DNA from: Nocardioides sp. Root190
GTDB lineage: Bacteria; Actinomycetota; Actinomycetes; Propionibacteriales; Nocardioidaceae
Direction: 5' to 3'
DNA: 60,815 nucleotides
Assembly (NCBI RefSeq): GCF_001428565.1
Contig: NZ_LMIA01000003.1
Coordinates: 799 to 61,613 of the forward strand
Both the position numbers and the translations under genes were made by a program. Shown piece by piece: positions 8,011 through 16,410 of the stretch. The notes below the pieces were generated by a model. It saw nothing but the letters and a program-made list of their open reading frames with translations. It did not search any database and had not been told where the DNA came from. The number at the start of each line of letters is the position of its first letter. Positions within the stretch are counted from its first letter, which is position 1.

Positions 8011-9593
8011 GCCCACTGCGCCACCATTCGTTGGATCTGTTGGTCCGGACCGCCACCCTCGACGGCCTCCACGGACAGGATGGTCCCGCCGTGGCGTTCG
8101 GTGAGCTCGACCAGCCGGTCGACGGCGAGTGGCCGAACGCCGAAGGGCGGCTTGGAGCCGCCCGTCCAGACGTCAGCATAGAGCGTTCCCCCGCCACGCA
8201 GCGCGAGGGAGGCGAACCTCAGCAGCCCCTCGCGTCCGGTGCGGTTGGTGGCGTCGAAGACGTGGCGCGCGAGGATCACCCGGTCCCCCGGCTGCCGCAC
8301 GACACGGGCACCCTCGGAGAGCACAGAGCGCAGGTCGGTCAGGTTCAGCGGGCGCGACTCCAGGTCGAGGCCGCGCTTGCTGGCGGCGGCGAGGGCTCCC
8401 CTGCTCCCGCGCGGCACGTAGTCGTAGGCGATGACCGCCCGCCCCTCCCCCGCGAGCCACAGGGAGTCCCCGCCGATGCCCGCGCCGACGTCGAGGACGG
8501 CTGCGTCCGCGGGCACCTCGGCAGCGACACGTCGGGCGAGGTCGGAGGGGCCGCCCTTGGGGGTGCGCCCACCCATGCCGATCAGGCGGCGCTCCCAGTC
8601 GCGTCGGTAGACCGTCATGCCGCGGAACCAGTCGTTGAGGCGCCGGGTGGTCGACCTGGGCGTCTCGAACTTGAAGGCCGGGTCCGGCACCTTCCACGAC
8701 GCGCCGTACATCGCCTCGAGCAGCTTCTCGGGGCGCGCCGGGGCGGGGTACTCCCGGCCGGCGAGGGTGCAGGTCGTGAACGGGAAGAGCCAGGCCTCGT
8801 CGTACTCCGTGCCGACCTCACCCATGAGGTAGAGGCGGCCCTGGTCGAGGAAGCCGCCGAACAGGTCGAGGCCCCGCACCGAGCCGTCGCTCTCACGCAC
8901 GTCGATGCGGAAGGCGGCGCCGCTGTAGCGGTAGGTCTCGAAACCGCGCGCGATGACGGCCCGCTGGAGCCGGTAGGACTCGGTGATCACGTCGGCCGGC
9001 GTGGTGTGGCGCGACACGTAGCCGAGGTCGGCGTCGGAGTCGTGCCCGAGGAACTGGCCCTCACGGACCGCGCCGAGCAGCGTGCCGTACGCCGGGAAGG
9101 CGTCGACCCCGAGCTCGGCCATCATCGCGATCACGGCATCCATCGCGTCGAGGAGCGGGGTCAGCTGCTCCTCGGTGCGACCACCGAAGGTCGGGCTGAA
9201 CCGGCCGGACTTGTCGAGGCTGATCTCCAGGCCCTGCGCATTGACGAAGGCGACCCGGGAGGTCGCCTCACCGAACTGGCGTTCCTCGCGGTGCAGGTCC
9301 CGGTCGGCGACGTGCTCGCGGAGGACCAGCTCGGTGCGTCCCTTGAAGTAGGGCCGCATCCGGTCCGGCCAGGCGACGGTGCGGTGGTCCAGACGGCGCG
9401 GAACCCGCTCGGTGTCACGCATCAACCAGAACGACCAGATCCGGCGACCGTCGAACAGGACGTCGACGACCCGGTCCTCGCCGTGCACGATGAGGTGGAT
9501 CTGGCGGTCGTCCACGGACACGACCCGCGTGCGACCCATCCGAGCGGAGACCCAGCGAGCCGCGCCAACGGCCCGCAAGGCCACACCCGCCAC
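8007..9593 (-). CDS. LicD-type nucleotidyl/phosphocholine transferase fused to a SAM methyltransferase (528 aa)
   Basis: Residues about 145-300 hold the LicD signature: YGTLLGAVREG (169-179) followed by GHDSDADLGY (183-192), whose aspartates would bind metal. LicD proteins transfer phosphocholine or similar phospho-alcohols onto surface glycans. Residues about 345-528 form a class I methyltransferase with motif I AVLDVGAGIGGDS (365-377). Residues 1-140 are a less conserved N-terminal domain. GTG 9593 lies two bases after the stop of the PLD-like gene with GGAGAAGGA upstream inside that gene. A fused methyltransferase could methylate the transferred group (for example an aminoalcohol) or the acceptor; this is inference. 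Confidence 0.75.
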   Translation of the reverse strand: MAGVALRAVGAARWVSARMGRTRVVSVDDRQIHLIVHGEDRVVDVLFDGRRIWSFWLMRDTERVPRRLDHRTVAWPDRMRPYFKGRTELVLREHVADRDLHREERQFGEATSRVAFVNAQGLEISLDKSGRFSPTFGGRTEEQLTPLLDAMDAVIAMMAELGVDAFPAYGTLLGAVREGQFLGHDSDADLGYVSRHTTPADVITESYRLQRAVIARGFETYRYSGAAFRIDVRESDGSVRGLDLFGGFLDQGRLYLMGEVGTEYDEAWLFPFTTCTLAGREYPAPARPEKLLEAMYGASWKVPDPAFKFETPRSTTRRLNDWFRGMTVYRRDWERRLIGMGGRTPKGGPSDLARRVAAEVPADAAVLDVGAGIGGDSLWLAGEGRAVIAYDYVPRGSRGALAAASKRGLDLESRPLNLTDLRSVLSEGARVVRQPGDRVILARHVFDATNRTGREGLLRFASLALRGGGTLYADVWTGGSKPPFGVRPLAVDRLVELTERHGGTILSVEAVEGGGPDQQIQRMVAQWA

Positions 9594-9595
9594 CG

Positions 9596-10966
9596 TCAGT
9601 AGTCCTTCTCCATGTTGGCGTAGGGGTCGAGGTTCTTCGGGACCAGGCTCGGGACCACGGCGCGGCTGCGCGGCGGGTTGCGGAACCAGTAGTCGATGTG
9701 GCGCTGGTAGGCGAGGACCGGCGTCGACCACTTGAAGATCCCGATGTTCTCGTCCGAGACGCGGGAGAGGTCGGAGATGTTGGAGGAGCCGTTCATCATC
9801 CAGTACGACCGCTTGCCGTCGATCATGCCGTTGATCGTCCAGGCCTTGAGGTGGAAGTACTTGTCGAGCACCTTGTCGCCGTCGACGTCGGCGGCGAGCT
9901 GGCGCACCGGCATCGGTCCGCGACCGGACTTGCGCTTGAGGATCGCGCCCGTGCTGGCACCGAGGATGGTGTAGCCCATCTTGATGTCGCAGCCCTGGTC
10001 CCAGAGCCTCTTGAGCCAGACGGCGACGTCATCGCCCCACGCGCCACGGATCACGTCGGGAGCCGAGCGGATCACGGTGCGACCGGTCCAGGTGTTCGTC
10101 GGGTCCTTGCACTCGACCTTCTTCAGCGTCTCCAGGAGCGGGTCCTTGGGAGTCGCCGGGTGGGCGTCGTACGGGTTCGCGATGCGCGGCGAGAAGTGGA
10201 GCTCGTAGGTCGGCGCGACATAGCTGCGCCAGGTCGGGTAGGCCGCCTTGTCCTGCCACATCTGGGTGTAGATGCCGCGGGCGAAGTTGTAGAGGCCCGG
10301 CTTGTCGACGTAGGTGTAGATGTCGTTCCACTGGTTGCCGGCGGAGGCCTGGGTCAGGTTGGCCGAGCCCTGGATGACGACGTTCTTGGACGCGCCGACC
10401 TGGGAAAACAGGAAGAACTTGGCGTGCGCGGAGGCCGAGTTGCCGCGGCGGCAGGCGCCCTGGCACTTCTTGGCGTAGCTGCGCTTGGCCGACGGCAGCA
10501 CCTTGTTGTAGCGCTTCAGGCCGGTGAGCAGGCGCGCGAAGTGGGGGTTGGGCACCTCACGGCTCTGGTTGGTGGCGTCCATGAGGACGTAGATCTTCAC
10601 GCCGCGACGCTGGGCCTCGAGCAGCGCGGTGACCGCGCCGCGGGACATGAGGTTCCACGACATGATCTGGATCAGGGCGCCGCGGGGCGTCCGCTTGATC
10701 GCGCCGACGATCTTGTTGACGATGCGGAACTTGTCGGCCTTGGAGCCGTAGGCGGAGTTGAACGTGATGGCGTTCGACAGGCGGCACGTCGGCTTCGAGG
10801 ACAGCCAGCAGCTGAGCGGCGCGGCGGAGCGCACCGAGTGCTGGACCCTCACCTCGGCCGAGGCGAGCGCGGGTGCGGGTGCGGGCGCAGTGGCGGTCGC
10901 AGGAACGACCTGTGACACCGACAGCGAGCACACGAGCGCCAGCAGGAAGAGCAGGATTCGACGCAC
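9596..10966 (-). CDS. Secreted phospholipase D-like protein (456 aa)
   Basis: A signal peptide (residues 1-26, LLFLLALVCSLS core) precedes two PLD-like halves. The first has His181-x-Lys183 then GSANLT; the second has His372-x-Lys374 then NGSSNISD. Canonical HKD motifs read HxKxxxxD, but here the Asp position is Ser188 and Asn379. Cysteines at 53, 61, 168 and 172 may form disulfides. It could cleave or transfer phosphodiester head groups outside the cell; activity is uncertain given the missing Asp. GTG 10966 has AAGGGG about ten bases upstream. It heads the operon containing LicD and the sulfotransferase. Confidence 0.75.
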   Translation of the reverse strand: MRRILLFLLALVCSLSVSQVVPATATAPAPAPALASAEVRVQHSVRSAAPLSCWLSSKPTCRLSNAITFNSAYGSKADKFRIVNKIVGAIKRTPRGALIQIMSWNLMSRGAVTALLEAQRRGVKIYVLMDATNQSREVPNPHFARLLTGLKRYNKVLPSAKRSYAKKCQGACRRGNSASAHAKFFLFSQVGASKNVVIQGSANLTQASAGNQWNDIYTYVDKPGLYNFARGIYTQMWQDKAAYPTWRSYVAPTYELHFSPRIANPYDAHPATPKDPLLETLKKVECKDPTNTWTGRTVIRSAPDVIRGAWGDDVAVWLKRLWDQGCDIKMGYTILGASTGAILKRKSGRGPMPVRQLAADVDGDKVLDKYFHLKAWTINGMIDGKRSYWMMNGSSNISDLSRVSDENIGIFKWSTPVLAYQRHIDYWFRNPPRSRAVVPSLVPKNLDPYANMEKDY

Positions 10967-11089
10967 GGCAGAACAACCCCTTCGGTCCGATCGGGTCCGA
11001 GCGGCGTCTTCGCCACGGCCACGAGGGCGGACCGGCCCCCACGACGTCCGGACACTTTACATACCGAACCCGTCGATTCCGTCATCAGC

Positions 11090-11106
11090 GACAGGTGGGA
11101 CCTGTC
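11090..11106. promoter_or_regulatory. Inverted repeat, 7-bp arms (GACAGGT-GGG-ACCTGTC)
   Basis: A short perfect inverted repeat lies between the lipoprotein stop (11127) and the PLD-like start (10966). It could be an operator for the PLD-LicD-sulfotransferase operon or a weak terminator of the lipoprotein transcript. There is no T-run. Confidence 0.3.
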
Positions 11107-11126
11107 AGTGGCGCCGAGACGCCCGG

Positions 11127-11519
11127 TCAGCCGCGGCAGCTGGCGAGCACGTCCTGGTAGTCCGCGTCGTCCAGCAGTGCACCATCGGCCTCCGCGATCG
11201 GGCCGTCCGCGACGGCCCAGAAGCGGTCGTCGAAGGTGATGATGAACTGGCCCGACTCGCACTCGATGCCGTCGAGGTCCACGGGCGTGGCACCGTCCAT
11301 GCACCCCAGGTAGTCCTCGGCGAGCGTCTCGCCCTCCTGCCAGACCTCCTCGCAGGTGGGGAAGCCACCGTCGTAGGACTCCTCGGCCGTCGGAGTCGAG
11401 GTGGACGAGCTGGTGTCGGTGTCGTCGGCGGCCGTGTCGCCGGAGTCCGACCCGCACCCGGCGAGCAGCACGACGGACAGGACCGGCGCACCGAGCGCGA
11501 GGAGGCTTCGAGGGCTCAT
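11127..11519 (-). CDS. Small lipoprotein of unknown function (130 aa)
   Basis: A signal peptide ends in the lipobox LAGC with Cys22, so the mature protein should be anchored to the outer face of the membrane. A Ser/Thr/Asp-rich linker (23-48) leads to a compact acidic domain with four cysteines (FPTCEEVWQEG, YLGCMDG, GIECESGQ, ASCRG), likely two disulfides. No known family is recognised. The ATG at 11519 is six bases after TATCAT, so the message is probably leaderless. It lies upstream of, and on the same strand as, the PLD-LicD-sulfotransferase operon. Confidence 0.7.
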   Translation of the reverse strand: MSPRSLLALGAPVLSVVLLAGCGSDSGDTAADDTDTSSSTSTPTAEESYDGGFPTCEEVWQEGETLAEDYLGCMDGATPVDLDGIECESGQFIITFDDRFWAVADGPIAEADGALLDDADYQDVLASCRG

Positions 11520-11525
11520 GCGGTC

Positions 11526-11531
11526 ATGATA
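11526..11531 (-). promoter_or_regulatory. -10 box (TATCAT) of a probable leaderless lipoprotein gene
   Basis: On the minus strand TATCAT is followed by six bases and then the ATG at 11519. The spacing matches other leaderless starts in this window. Confidence 0.45.
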
Positions 11532-11609
11532 GGCCCGCGCGGTCCCCCGGGTCCTGCGATCGGCGGCGTGCCAGCGGGGCGTCGGAGGGCCGGGGCAGCC
11601 GTACGGCGG

Positions 11610-11615
11610 TAGCGT
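11610..11615 (+). promoter_or_regulatory. -10 box (TAGCGT) before the MgtE-N/CBS gene
   Basis: TAGCGT ends eight bases before the GTG at 11624, with no ribosome-binding sequence between. This decides the start in favour of GTG 11624 over the in-frame TTG at 11615, which overlaps the box. Confidence 0.5.
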
Positions 11616-11623
11616 TGCCCATC

Positions 11624-12886
11624 GTGAGCTCCACCCCGTCCCGCGTGTTCGCGGCCAGGCTGGTCGGGCTCCCGATCTTCGACCCGCAGGGCGATCAGGT
11701 CGGGAAGGTCCGCGACCTGGTCGTGGCGATGCGCATCGAAGGCACCCAGCCCCGGGTCCTCGGCATGGTCGCCGAGGTGTTCGGACGACGCCGGATCTTC
11801 GTACCGATGACCCGGGTGACCAACATCGACAGCGCCCACGTCTACACGACCGGGCTGCTCAACATGCGCCGCTTCGAGCAGCGCTCGACCGAGACCCTCG
11901 TCATCGGCCAGATGCTCGACCGCACCGTCACCATCACGGGCTCCGACGTCACCGGCTCCGTGTACGACGTCGCCATGGAGCCGGCGCGCAACCGCGACTG
12001 GGTGCTGAGCCGGGTCGCCATCCGCGAGGCCTCCAAGGGCTTCCGCCGCCGCGGCCAGACCCATGTCGTGGAGTGGCGCGACGTGATCGGCCTGTCCCGG
12101 CGCGACGAGACCCAGGGCGCCGCCCACCTGATCGCGGCGATCAACGAGATGCGCCCGGCCGATGCGGCCAACCTGCTCCACGACCTGCCGCCCGACCGAC
12201 GGGCCGCCGTCGCACTGGCCCTCGACGACGAGCGCCTGGCCGACGTGCTCGAGGAGATGCCCGACAGCGACCAGGTCGAGATCCTCAAGGGCCTGGACTC
12301 GGAGCGCGCGGCGGACGTGCTCGAGGAGATGTCGCCGGACGACGCCGCCGACCTGGTGCGCGACCTCCCGCCCGAGACCGCCGAGATCCTGCTCGACCTG
12401 ATGGAGCCCGACGAGGCCGAGGACGTGCGGCGACTCCTCAACTACGTCGAGGACACCGCCGGCGCCATGATGACGCCCGAGCCGGTCATCCTGGGCACCG
12501 ACGCCACCATCGCCGACGCCCTCGCGCACGTCCGCAACCCCGACCTGACCCCCGCGCTGGCAGCACTGGTCTACATCTGCCGCCCTCCGCTCGAGGCACC
12601 GACCGGGAAGCTCATCGGCGTCGCCCACATCCAGCGCCTGCTGCGGGAGCCGCCCTCGACACTGGTCGCCGGCGCGCTGGACGACTCGCTGGAGCCGTTG
12701 CGGCCCGAGGCGTCCATCGACGAGGTCGCCGCGCACCTGGCCACCTACAACCTGGTCGCCGCTCCGGTCGTGGACGAGGACCGCCGGCTGCTCGGCGCGG
12801 TCACCGTCGACGACCTGCTCGACCACATGCTGCCCTCCAACTGGCGTGACGTCGCCCGGGCGGCCCGGGGCGGGGAACCGCGATGA
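11624..12886 (+). CDS. PRC-barrel / MgtE N-terminal / CBS domain protein (420 aa)
   Basis: The layout is a PRC-barrel-like start (residues about 8-90), an MgtE N-terminal superhelix (about 160-270) with repeated ADVLEEM and DAADLVRDL motifs, and a CBS pair (about 280-405). There is no transmembrane domain, so this is not itself the MgtE Mg channel; it resembles mycobacterial Rv1232c. It is followed, with an ATGA overlap, by a DUF1003 membrane protein and then Mrp, the same order known from the Rv1232c-Rv1229c region. It may sense Mg or nucleotides for the membrane partner. Exact role is unknown. Confidence 0.75.
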   Translation: MSSTPSRVFAARLVGLPIFDPQGDQVGKVRDLVVAMRIEGTQPRVLGMVAEVFGRRRIFVPMTRVTNIDSAHVYTTGLLNMRRFEQRSTETLVIGQMLDRTVTITGSDVTGSVYDVAMEPARNRDWVLSRVAIREASKGFRRRGQTHVVEWRDVIGLSRRDETQGAAHLIAAINEMRPADAANLLHDLPPDRRAAVALALDDERLADVLEEMPDSDQVEILKGLDSERAADVLEEMSPDDAADLVRDLPPETAEILLDLMEPDEAEDVRRLLNYVEDTAGAMMTPEPVILGTDATIADALAHVRNPDLTPALAALVYICRPPLEAPTGKLIGVAHIQRLLREPPSTLVAGALDDSLEPLRPEASIDEVAAHLATYNLVAAPVVDEDRRLLGAVTVDDLLDHMLPSNWRDVARAARGGEPR

Positions 12887-13440
12887 GCGACACCCGGCGC
12901 ACCCGCGACCGCCTCGACTCCCCGCGCGAGGAGCGACGCCAGCTGGTCCGACGCCCCACCCTCAACAAGGACGCGTTCGGTGTCTTCGCCGAGCAGTTCG
13001 CCCGGTTCATGGGCACCGCGACCTTCCTGATCTACATGACGCTGTTCGTCCTGGTGTGGATCGGCTGGAACCTGCTGGCTCCGGACAGCTCCCGCTGGGA
13101 CGACTACCCGTTCATCTTCCTGACCCTGATCCTGAGCCTCCAGGCGTCGTACGCCGCGCCCCTGATCCTGCTCGCGCAGAACCGTCAGGAGGCACGCGAC
13201 CGCGTCATCGCGGAGCAGGACCGGCAGGCCGATGCCCGGGCCCACGCCGACATGGAGTTCCTCGCCCGGGAGATGGCATCGCTGCGGATGGCCGTCGGCG
13301 AGGTCGCGACCCGCGACTACCTCCGCTCCGAGCTGCGGACCCTGTTGTCCGAGCTGGACGACCGCGCCGAGGAGTGGTCCGAGGGACGTGCGACGTCTCA
13401 CGCGGACGGCGACGACGGCGAGCGACCGGGCACTGCCTAG
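12883..13440 (+). CDS. DUF1003 membrane protein (185 aa)
   Basis: Two membrane helices (about residues 44-66 and 77-98, TFLIYMTLFVLVWIGWNLL and FIFLTLILSLQASYAAPLIL) with the conserved NxxAPDS loop between them are typical of DUF1003. The tail (100-165) is a charged, probably coiled-coil region. The ATG overlaps the stop of the MgtE-N/CBS gene (ATGA at 12883-12886), so the two products are probably made in step and may form a complex. The TAG stop is also the start of the -10 box of mrp. Biochemical function is not established. Confidence 0.75.
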   Translation: MSDTRRTRDRLDSPREERRQLVRRPTLNKDAFGVFAEQFARFMGTATFLIYMTLFVLVWIGWNLLAPDSSRWDDYPFIFLTLILSLQASYAAPLILLAQNRQEARDRVIAEQDRQADARAHADMEFLAREMASLRMAVGEVATRDYLRSELRTLLSELDDRAEEWSEGRATSHADGDDGERPGTA

Positions 13441-13443
13441 ACT
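13438..13443 (+). promoter_or_regulatory. -10 box (TAGACT) of mrp, overlapping the upstream stop codon
   Basis: TAGACT begins with the TAG stop of the DUF1003 gene and ends eight bases before the GTG of mrp. It gives mrp its own probable leaderless promoter inside an apparent operon. Confidence 0.5.
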
Positions 13444-13451
13444 CATCTGTT

Positions 13452-14636
13452 GTGAGCAGTACGCAGCAGGCCCCGTCCGTCGAGCAGGTCATGACGGCTC
13501 TGAGCCGGGTCAACGACCCGGAGATCAAGCGCCCCATCACCGAGCTCGGCATGGTCGACGAAGTGGTGATCGCTCCCGGCGACGGTGGATCCGTCGTGAC
13601 GGTGAAGGCACTGCTGACCGTGGCCGGTTGTCCGCTCAAGGAGACCATCACCCGCGACGTGACGGCCGCCGTGGTCGCCCTGGCCGGCGTCACCCAGGTC
13701 GAGGTCGAGCTCGGCGTGATGTCGGCCGAGCAGCGTGGCGGCCTCCACGAGACCCTGCGCGGCGGTCAGGCGCAGCGGGAGATCCCGTTCGCGCAGCCCG
13801 GTTCGCTCACCAAGGTCTTCGCGATCGCCTCCGGCAAGGGCGGCGTGGGCAAGTCCTCGGTGACCGTCAACCTGGCGATCGCGCTGGCCAGGGCGGGCCG
13901 CAAGGTCGGCCTGGTCGACGCCGACGTCTACGGCCACTCCGTGCCCGCCATGCTGGGCGTCGCCGACTCCCGGCCGACCCAGGTCGAGGACCTGATCATG
14001 CCGGTGCCGACCGCCTCCGGCGTCTCGGTCATCTCGATCGGCATGCTCAAGCCCCGTCGCGACCAGGTCGTGGCCTGGCGTGGACCGATGCTCGACCGAG
14101 CGCTGGTCCAGATGCTCGCCGACGTCTACTGGGGCGACCTGGACGTCCTCCTGCTCGACCTGCCGCCGGGCACCGGTGACGTCGCCATCTCGATGGGCCA
14201 GCACCTCCCGGGCGCCGAGGTCGTTGTCGTGACCACGCCGCAGGAGGCGGCCGCCGAGGTCGCCGAGCGCGCCGGCACGATGGCCTCGATGATGCACCAG
14301 CGCGTCGTCGGCGTCGTGGAGAACATGAGCTACCTCCCCTGCCCGCACTGCACTCCCGAGGGCAAGGACCACCGCATCGAGGTCTTCGGGTCGGGCGGCG
14401 GCGACCGGGTCGCCCAGACGCTCTCCCAGCGGTTCGGGTACGACGTCCCGATCCTGGGCCGGATCCCGCTCGACGTGTCCCTGCGCGAGGGCGGCGACGC
14501 AGGGAAGCCGATCGTCGAGTCCGACCCGACGTCGCTCTCGGCCCAGGCCCTCTCGTCCATCGCCGACCGGCTCGACGGCCGGGGACGCGGCCTGGCCGGC
14601 CTGCAGCTCGGCCTCACCCCCAGCAACAAGTTCTAG
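13452..14636 (+). CDS. mrp: Mrp/NBP35-family iron-sulfur carrier ATPase (394 aa)
   Basis: Residues 8-95 form a MIP18-like (DUF59) domain with the ALLTVAGCP motif. Residues 120-375 are the deviant Walker-A ATPase (GKGGVGKS at 128-135, VDADVYGHS, LDLPPGTGD) and carry the CPHC pair Cys297/Cys300 that bridges a 4Fe-4S cluster in dimers. The protein carries and transfers Fe-S clusters in the cytosol. Length is normal. GTG 13452 is chosen because of the TAGACT box eight bases upstream; no Shine-Dalgarno is visible. It is followed by tatB 19 bases downstream. Confidence 0.92.
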   Translation: MSSTQQAPSVEQVMTALSRVNDPEIKRPITELGMVDEVVIAPGDGGSVVTVKALLTVAGCPLKETITRDVTAAVVALAGVTQVEVELGVMSAEQRGGLHETLRGGQAQREIPFAQPGSLTKVFAIASGKGGVGKSSVTVNLAIALARAGRKVGLVDADVYGHSVPAMLGVADSRPTQVEDLIMPVPTASGVSVISIGMLKPRRDQVVAWRGPMLDRALVQMLADVYWGDLDVLLLDLPPGTGDVAISMGQHLPGAEVVVVTTPQEAAAEVAERAGTMASMMHQRVVGVVENMSYLPCPHCTPEGKDHRIEVFGSGGGDRVAQTLSQRFGYDVPILGRIPLDVSLREGGDAGKPIVESDPTSLSAQALSSIADRLDGRGRGLAGLQLGLTPSNKF

Positions 14637-14655
14637 GCGCCGGGCAGGAGACGAC

Positions 14656-15006
14656 GTGTTCGGGATCGGCTTCGGCGAGCTGGTGGTCATCGCCTTCCTC
14701 GCCGTGCTCGTCTTCGGGCCCGATCGCCTGCCCGAGCTCGCCCAGCAGGCCGGACGCTTCGTGCGTCAGCTGCGCCGGTTCGCCCTGAACGCCCGCGACG
14801 AGCTGCGCTCCGAGCTCGGGCCGGAGTTCGCCGACCTGGAGCTCGCCGACCTCGACCCGCGAGCCATCGTGCGCAAGCACATCGCCGAGGCGATGGCCGA
14901 GCTGGACGAGCTCGAGGACACCATCCGCGGCGACGTGCCGGAGCCGGCCGCCCAGAAGCCGCTGGAGCTGGGCGAGCGCCCGCCGTACGACGTCGACGCG
15001 ACCTGA
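14656..15006 (+). CDS. tatB: Sec-independent translocase subunit TatB (116 aa)
   Basis: One N-terminal membrane helix (residues 6-20, GELVVIAFLAVLVFGPDRLPEL) with the FGPDRLPE hinge is followed by a long amphipathic helix and a charged, disordered tail. This is the TatB/TatA topology; length and an acidic tail favour TatB. It recruits twin-arginine substrates together with TatC, which is not in the window. GTG 14656 has GGAG at about seven bases. Placement after mrp is common in actinobacteria. Confidence 0.85.
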   Translation: MFGIGFGELVVIAFLAVLVFGPDRLPELAQQAGRFVRQLRRFALNARDELRSELGPEFADLELADLDPRAIVRKHIAEAMAELDELEDTIRGDVPEPAAQKPLELGERPPYDVDAT

Positions 15007-15042
15007 CCCGCTCGAGACAGCCCTGGGGAGGAGCGTCGCTCC

Positions 15043-15579
15043 CTAGGAGCGCGACTGCGCGGCCGCCAGGGCGCTGAACGCGATCAGCACGGTGCGCCGG
15101 TCCTCACCCTCCACCAGCTCGCAGAAGTCGGCCCCGACCCGGCGCAGGGCGCCGTCGTGACGGCTGCCGTCGACCAGGTGCACGACGCACTCCTCGCCGG
15201 CCTCGGCGATGCGTCGCAGGGCCGAGGCCAGGCCCAGGCGGGTCAGCGGTGACCACGCCACCTCGGGCACCGAACGGATCGAGGCCCCCTCGGCGGTCGT
15301 CACCGCACCGAGGCTGACCACCCAGTCGTGCTCACCGCTCGCGAGGAGCAACCAGCCGTCCGCGACGCGCTCGATGACGCCTGCCACCGGTCCGATGCCA
15401 CGGATCGTGAGCGTCACCGTCGTGCCGGTCGAGGCCATCAGCCGACCGGCCAGGGTGACCTGCTGGTACTCCGCCCGGCTGCGGTCGGCCACCTCGGCCG
15501 TCCGCTCCGCCGCGTGGAGCGCACTGGCCTGACCCTCGAGATCGTCGAACAGCGCAAACAGGTCGTGCTCCCAGCCCAT
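15043..15579 (-). CDS. Conserved protein of unknown function (178 aa)
   Basis: No family is recognised. The protein starts with an acidic helix (MGWEHDLFALFDDLEGQASAL), then has a predominantly beta middle part (TLTIRGIGPVAGVIERVADGWLLLASGEHDWVV pattern, split here for length) that resembles small barrel folds, and ends SRS. No signal peptide, membrane helix or catalytic motif is visible. It is convergent with tatB with a 36-base gap that holds only a weak GGAGC-GTC-GCTCC hairpin. The codon bias supports this frame. Confidence 0.6.
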   Translation of the reverse strand: MGWEHDLFALFDDLEGQASALHAAERTAEVADRSRAEYQQVTLAGRLMASTGTTVTLTIRGIGPVAGVIERVADGWLLLASGEHDWVVSLGAVTTAEGASIRSVPEVAWSPLTRLGLASALRRIAEAGEECVVHLVDGSRHDGALRRVGADFCELVEGEDRRTVLIAFSALAAAQSRS

Positions 15580-15716
15580 GGCTCCACCCTCGCACGCTCA
15601 CCGGCCGCGCCCGCCAGCGGGCAGGTCCCGGTCGACGCCCTGGGGAGAAACGGTTGACTACGGTCCCGAACGGCATCATCCTGAGGCAAACAGAAGCAAA
15701 CGCAAAGGTTCTCGGG

Positions 15717-16367
15717 ATGAATCACGCTCCTTCTGCTGCCGTCCGCTCACGCGCAGCACTGCTCTGGCTGGCCGTCAGCGCGGCCGCCGGCACGCTGCTC
15801 ACGCTCGCCGCGCCGTTCCTCGCGCCCCTGGCCGGCCCCGGGTCGAGCGCCCCGGCCACGACCTTCGACGACCTGTTGGTGGCCTGCTGCGCCGCGGCCG
15901 CCCTCGCCGCGACGGCACTGCTGTGGCTCACGACCACCGAGGTCGCCCTCGGCGCGTGGCGATCCCCGGCACGGCCGGCTCGACGGACCGGGCCTGCAGG
16001 ACCCCTCAGGAGCCTGCTGCTGGCCGCCTGCGGCGTCGCAGTGCTCACCAGCACCTCCCCCGCCCTGGCCGCCTCCCCGGACGGCCACGAGCCGCCCACC
16101 GGCACCGAGGTCCGCCACGCCCTCGACGGACTGCCGTTGCCCGACCGCGCCGACGGCGCTCCTGCTCCCTCCCGCACGACGGCCGTGGTGCGCGCTCGGG
16201 AGGGCGACAACCTCTGGTCGATCGCCGCCACGGCGGTGGGCGAGGACGCCGGCGAGGCCGACCTGACGGCGTACTGGCGCCGCGTCGTGGCACTCCACAC
16301 CGCCACCCCCGGCGCGGACCCCGACCTGATCCGTCCCGGCCAGCTGATCCGGCTGCCACCGAGCTGA
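15717..16367 (+). CDS. Membrane-associated LysM protein (216 aa)
   Basis: Two hydrophobic segments (about residues 18-36 and 49-67) and a third near 95-110 place the N-terminal half in the membrane, with a periplasmic C-terminal LysM-like module (about 160-216, containing EGDNLWSIAATAV and IRPGQLIRLPP) that binds peptidoglycan. ATG 15717 is preceded by AAAGG; an upstream TTG/ATG extension exists but has no support. The next gene is the DUF6459 protein 43 bases downstream, in a C/A-rich spacer with tandem ACCCACACCCC repeats. It probably anchors to or monitors the wall. Confidence 0.75.
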   Translation: MNHAPSAAVRSRAALLWLAVSAAAGTLLTLAAPFLAPLAGPGSSAPATTFDDLLVACCAAAALAATALLWLTTTEVALGAWRSPARPARRTGPAGPLRSLLLAACGVAVLTSTSPALAASPDGHEPPTGTEVRHALDGLPLPDRADGAPAPSRTTAVVRAREGDNLWSIAATAVGEDAGEADLTAYWRRVVALHTATPGADPDLIRPGQLIRLPPS

Positions 16368-16410
16368 GCCACCCCCACCCACACCCCACCCACACCCCGC
16401 AGGAGCCACC

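Noticed and set aside
11624..12886. Full MgtE magnesium transporter
   Set aside because: Only the cytosolic N-terminal and CBS domains are present; there is no membrane channel domain.
15026..15046. Terminator between tatB and the convergent unknown gene
   Set aside because: Only a 5-bp stem (GGAGC/GCTCC) is present, too weak to list.
15654..15682. TTGACT as -35 of the LysM gene
   Set aside because: No acceptable -10 box is found at 16-19 bases downstream.
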